This document shows positions 60,577 through 64,000 of a stretch of 64,000 nt of DNA, piece by piece (the stretch's first letter is position 1; each line of letters opens with the position of its first letter). The position numbers were made by a program, and so were the translations under genes. The notes below the pieces were generated by a model that ran no database searches, was not told the origin of the DNA, and saw only the letters and a program-made list of their open reading frames with translations. The stretch is from Cellvibrionaceae bacterium (GTDB taxonomy: Bacteria > Pseudomonadota > Gammaproteobacteria > Pseudomonadales > Cellvibrionaceae): assembly GCA_021151825.1 (NCBI GenBank), contig JAGKWQ010000006.1, positions 248,001 to 312,000 on the forward strand. The letters are read 5' to 3'.

Positions 60577-62646
60577 TTAAAACTCCAGCTTCACCCCAAC
60601 ATAAACAGAGCGAGGTTCGCCAGCTTGTAGAATAGCGGCATTTGGTGCAGCGCGATCGCGCACGCTAAATAGCGAGACATATTCTTTATCGGTGATATTG
60701 CGAATTTCTCCAAATACTTCCCAATCAGCATACGTGAGGCCAGTGCGTAGTCCTAACAGTGTGTAAGAGTCAACGGTATAAGTATTGCTGAAATCGGCGT
60801 AGCGTTTATCAATGATGTCGAAGGTTGGTCCTGCGAAAAAGCCGTTGCTGTTGCGATACAGAATTTCCCCTTTGAGCGCGTAACCTGGTGCTGCTGGTAA
60901 TTCGTTGTTTTCGTAATGTGAATCTTCATCAAAAGAAAATTCATTTATCGTTATGCTTAATAAAGGTTCTATGCGGTGGTTGTTATTTGCATCTAATGAA
61001 AAACTTGCTCCCAATAGCGATTCGATACCCGCATGAATAGTATTGCCTACGTTGGTAGAAAGGCTGGTACCTGGGGCAGCCGGGTTATCTATCGAAAGAA
61101 TTTCATCCTGCAATTGCGCGTAATAAATAGAAAACTCCCACTGTAATTGATTCTGCGTGTCCAGTGGTTTGCTACCTCTTGTACCTATTTCAATTACGTT
61201 GCCATGCATTGCATTCAGGGCTTTGTTATCGAGGCTTGAATCATCCTCTAATTCGTAATTGGTTGGCGCTTCATAGAGGCGGCTGATATTCGCAAATAAT
61301 TCATTGTTCGATGTAAGTTGATAAATGACACCTGCACGGGGATTGATGCTGTCGTAGTCTGCTTCAGGGTTATAGAGTGTGCCGTCCTGAACGGTAATAT
61401 TTTTTACTTCGCGACCGGCAGAAACTGCTTGCACACCGTAGATCAATTTCCATTGCGGGGCGATTTGCCAACGATCTACCAAAAATATTTCCAGGCTATC
61501 TGCATTATTGTTTACACGCGTCGTTATATTTTTACGGCGACCTGCTTCGTGAGTGTAATTGCCACCATCAACGGTTGTTTCACCATAATTAATACCGGCT
61601 AATAAATCGTGATCATTTACTTGCAGGTTGTAGCGCAGAGAAGTGCCAGCATTTTTTTGTTCTGTGTTGATTAGCAAACTGAAAAAAGGACTGTAAACTA
61701 TCGGGTGATAGAGCGTTTGATTTTCATAGGAAAAACCCACTGACAAACTGCTATTTTCATTGATATCCCAAATTGTTTTATTTGCCGCTCTCCAGGTTTC
61801 TACATTGTATTGATAGTGGCCGGAGACAGCAGCGGGTTGGGCCTGATAAGGATCTTCATCGAATTGTTCTGCGGTTAATGCTCCAGGCAATGCCTGATCA
61901 TTATCAAGGTAAGTAAAATAGAATCTGGTTTTTACAGACTCATTAAATTGCCAACCGGAATTTGCGTAAATACCTTTGCGTTCCTGTTGATGATGCTCGC
62001 GAAATCCATCCCATTCCTTGCTTTCAATAGTAATGAGCCCATCGAACGCACCCGCTACCAAGCCCGTGGTAACACGCCCCTGTAATTGACCATGGCTACC
62101 ACCATTAAGGAAAATTTGTTGTTCGGTATCGCGCGCAGTAGGCGTAGTAAAATCAATAGCGCCGCCAAGTGTGCTTGCACCGTAAGTCAATGCATTGGCA
62201 CCGTGTGCGATAGTTACATAACGCGCACCTAGCGGATCCATAATGCGGTTGTGATTGTTACCATCAGCTGCGGTTACTGGCAGGCCATCTTGTAATAATT
62301 TGATGCCGTTTCCATCGTAATTAGTTGCATCGAGATTTGAGCCGCGGCTGGAGAAAAAGGTGGAATCACCTGTTGATCCACTCGCGGTCCAGATCCCGGG
62401 AACGTAGCGCAGCATATCGCCGAGGTTGGTAACGTTGCGCTGATACAGGTCAGCACTATCGATTACTGTTACGTTGCCGGGCGTGAGTGCCTGCTCGGCT
62501 TTCAGCTCCTCTTTAATTTGCTCGCCAATCACCAGCACGGTTTCCAACCGGTCATCGGTCGTGGCTAAATTGGTATTGGCAAATGCAGTGAGGGGAAAGC
62601 ATAAAGTAATAGGCACAACGATATGCTTGCGCTTGAATGAGTACAC
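60577..62646 (-). CDS. TonB-dependent outer-membrane receptor
   Basis: 689 residues from GTG 62646 (AAGGA eight bases upstream; in-frame start at 62715 not used). Signal peptide ~1-22. Plug domain ~45-150: VIDSADLYQRNVTNLGDMLRYVPGIWTASG, DSTFFSSRGSNLDATNYDGNGIKLLQDGLPVT, GANALTYGASTLGGAIDFTT. The 22-strand barrel ends in EPRSVYVGVKLEF with a C-terminal Phe. It most resembles FecA/YncD-type receptors for ferric siderophores or related chelates; the ligand cannot be told. No Fur box was assigned. Confidence 0.88.
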   Translation of the reverse strand: MYSFKRKHIVVPITLCFPLTAFANTNLATTDDRLETVLVIGEQIKEELKAEQALTPGNVTVIDSADLYQRNVTNLGDMLRYVPGIWTASGSTGDSTFFSSRGSNLDATNYDGNGIKLLQDGLPVTAADGNNHNRIMDPLGARYVTIAHGANALTYGASTLGGAIDFTTPTARDTEQQIFLNGGSHGQLQGRVTTGLVAGAFDGLITIESKEWDGFREHHQQERKGIYANSGWQFNESVKTRFYFTYLDNDQALPGALTAEQFDEDPYQAQPAAVSGHYQYNVETWRAANKTIWDINENSSLSVGFSYENQTLYHPIVYSPFFSLLINTEQKNAGTSLRYNLQVNDHDLLAGINYGETTVDGGNYTHEAGRRKNITTRVNNNADSLEIFLVDRWQIAPQWKLIYGVQAVSAGREVKNITVQDGTLYNPEADYDSINPRAGVIYQLTSNNELFANISRLYEAPTNYELEDDSSLDNKALNAMHGNVIEIGTRGSKPLDTQNQLQWEFSIYYAQLQDEILSIDNPAAPGTSLSTNVGNTIHAGIESLLGASFSLDANNNHRIEPLLSITINEFSFDEDSHYENNELPAAPGYALKGEILYRNSNGFFAGPTFDIIDKRYADFSNTYTVDSYTLLGLRTGLTYADWEVFGEIRNITDKEYVSLFSVRDRAAPNAAILQAGEPRSVYVGVKLEF

Positions 62647-62924
62647 GACAGTATCCTTCAGAGTGAATTGCAAAATTTCATGGCGCAGAAGCCTACTACA
62701 TACACACTCGCGCATGGATGTGGCAAATAGTCGCAGGGTGCGGTCGGTTTTATGCAGTGATAAAAGGATTTGGCGATGTTGCCTGAGGTAAAAATTTTTT
62801 TAATTAAAACAAGATAACGAAAAAATATTTTTTGCTATTTTTTACTCGTTGAAGAAACTGTTAACGCCATCGTCTGCACCAACATCAACAATATTTACTA
62901 TATCGCATAAGGTAATTTCTAGTG

Positions 62925-63227
62925 TTATATATAATCTGTCAGCGCCACCCAGCCACGAATCTTTCCGATGTAAACCAGCGCAATACCAAGATTATTGATG
63001 TATCGCGCATCGTTCATTGCCGGCGGATCATATTCTTCCAGGCCTTCCAATGCCAATGTGCTTTCTAACGGTGATTTCCATTGCAACGATTGTGAGATTG
63101 ATGGCATGCCAAGTTCCTCATCGGTCCAGACCGGCCCGTCGCGTTCAACGGGGGAGGATTTGGCAAAATCTGCCGGAATAAATATGGCTGAGGTGCCCGC
63201 CATTTTTCTGTAGATGCGCTGTTTCAT
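62925..63227 (-). CDS. Small protein of unknown function
   Basis: 100 residues from ATG 63227 with an excellent AAGGAG upstream. Sequence MKQRIYRKMAGTSAIFIPADFAKSSPVERDGPVWTDEELGMPSI, ending GIALVYIGKIRGWVALTDYI. No signal peptide; no recognised family. The start is well supported, so it is probably real. It lies upstream of the TonB receptor on the same strand, 278 bp apart, so a shared role is only a guess. Confidence 0.6.
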   Translation of the reverse strand: MKQRIYRKMAGTSAIFIPADFAKSSPVERDGPVWTDEELGMPSISQSLQWKSPLESTLALEGLEEYDPPAMNDARYINNLGIALVYIGKIRGWVALTDYI

Positions 63228-63504
63228 GTTTGGCTCCTTATTAAGGGCACTATTAAAACAGCTGCAGATTGTTGGTTGTTGATGTAAATCAACAGGTATC
63301 GTTAAGGATTTAACCAAATAGAACCGTTGTATGAATAGGGCGTAATCAGCAGCTAAAAACCATAAGTTTTACAAAATGAATATCGGGTGAAAAACAAGGC
63401 GACAAAATAAGATGACAGGTTTTATCCTGCGCTTTTTTTGATTGAAAAGCGGGTACATGCGGCGCTTAATGGGAACCCCGTGTTAACTTGATAAAGGATT
63501 GGAC

Positions 63505-64000
63505 ATGAAAAAATTTCTGCTACTCAAATGCTCTTTGCTTGCTACCGCATTACTAGCTACTAATGTTTACGCGGTTCTTATTGAGGGAAGTTTTCAGGGC
63601 ACTGTTCGAACATTCAATAATGGTATTGAAGATATTGGTATTACAGGTTATTGGGATAGTGTTGCGGAAGGCAGCAGAGTGTCGGGCTCGTTTTGGTATG
63701 ACAGCGATAAGGCACCCGGAAATACATTGGATTTTTCAACAAGTGCCCTGTATCAAAGTTATACGGATGAATGGGCTGGTTCCAGTTTTACTATCGATGG
63801 CAAAACCTACTACATTTCCAATCTCCCATTACTTGATCGATATAACATAAAAAGTGAAGGTGTCTGGTTGCATAATTTCGAGCCTGCAGTAGATTCATCC
63901 ACCAAAGAAATGTTTAATTTCTTTGATAATATTAGTACTGGTAGTAGCGATGCTGGTTATAGGGCAATAGGATTAACGGTAGAGATAAATTCCTGGGAGA
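63505..64000 (+). CDS. Exported protein, 3' end cut by the window
   Basis: 165 residues from ATG 63505 (AAGGA upstream), open to the last base. Signal peptide ~1-23 (MKKFLLLKCSLLATALLATNVYA). Mature part beta-rich: VLIEGSFQGTVRTFNNGIEDIG, RVSGSFWYDSDKAPGNT, DEWAGSSFTIDGKTYYISNLP. The opening VLIEGSFxGTV and GSFWYD segments resemble exported proteins with PEP-CTERM tails, but the C-terminus is outside the window, so that cannot be checked. Confidence 0.65.
   Translation, partial: MKKFLLLKCSLLATALLATNVYAVLIEGSFQGTVRTFNNGIEDIGITGYWDSVAEGSRVSGSFWYDSDKAPGNTLDFSTSALYQSYTDEWAGSSFTIDGKTYYISNLPLLDRYNIKSEGVWLHNFEPAVDSSTKEMFNFFDNISTGSSDAGYRAIGLTVEINSWE

Overview
The window looks like chromosome of a plant-polysaccharide-degrading gammaproteobacterium close to Cellvibrio. 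Reasons: the Pseudomonas/Cellvibrio-type housekeeping order (pyrG-kdsA-eno-ftsB-ispD-ispF, truD-pcm-nlpD-rpoS, algU-rseA-rseB-rseC, nadB next to sdhE/ygfX, ygfZ), moderate GC content, and very large exported lyases with polyserine linkers and carbohydrate-binding modules. No rRNA, tRNA, CRISPR array, insertion sequence or prophage was seen. Almost the whole window is coding.

Layout. 1-5.6 kb: end of an acyltransferase gene, DUF2789, a DUF481 outer-membrane protein, lpxL, a CvpA/DUF4124 membrane protein and a hipBA toxin-antitoxin pair with four operator-like dyads. 6-16.4 kb: accessory region with an exported HEXXH protein carrying a chitin-binding module, a rhomboid protease coupled to a zinc-ribbon/TPR membrane protein, and a two-gene unit of a PEP-CTERM-like exported protein and a 1451-residue double pectate lyase. 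16.5-19.8 kb: two 91-bp palindromic repeats, then a tandem kinase/pseudokinase gene followed by a transaldolase-like gene that lacks several canonical active-site residues. 19.8-26.5 kb: pncC, fdxA, a CadC-like regulator, and recA-recX behind a double LexA box. 26.6-37 kb: core metabolism and cell-envelope genes through to rpoS; pyrG is broken here by an apparent ~239-bp internal deletion, and surE is missing from its usual place.

37-49.7 kb: HDOD protein, ygfZ, a diguanylate cyclase, sdhE, a frameshifted ygfX, nadB, the AlgU envelope-stress operon with its own AlgU-type promoter, arfB, a glycosyltransferase, a PAP2 phosphatase, dgkA and bolA. 49.8-58 kb: trhO, an Fnr-type regulator with a DUF4202 gene, a cold-shock gene, a Pit phosphate transporter, a CPBP protease, and the wreck of a formylglycine-generating-enzyme-like gene. 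58.6-64 kb: an exported gluzincin-like protein, a luciferase-like monooxygenase, a TonB-dependent receptor, a small unknown gene, and the start of an exported protein cut by the window edge.

The least explained systems are the kinase/pseudokinase plus altered transaldolase unit (with three 19-bp iterons upstream), the chitin-targeted HEXXH protein, and the rhomboid/zinc-ribbon pair. The pyrG and ygfX lesions may be sequence errors and should be checked first.
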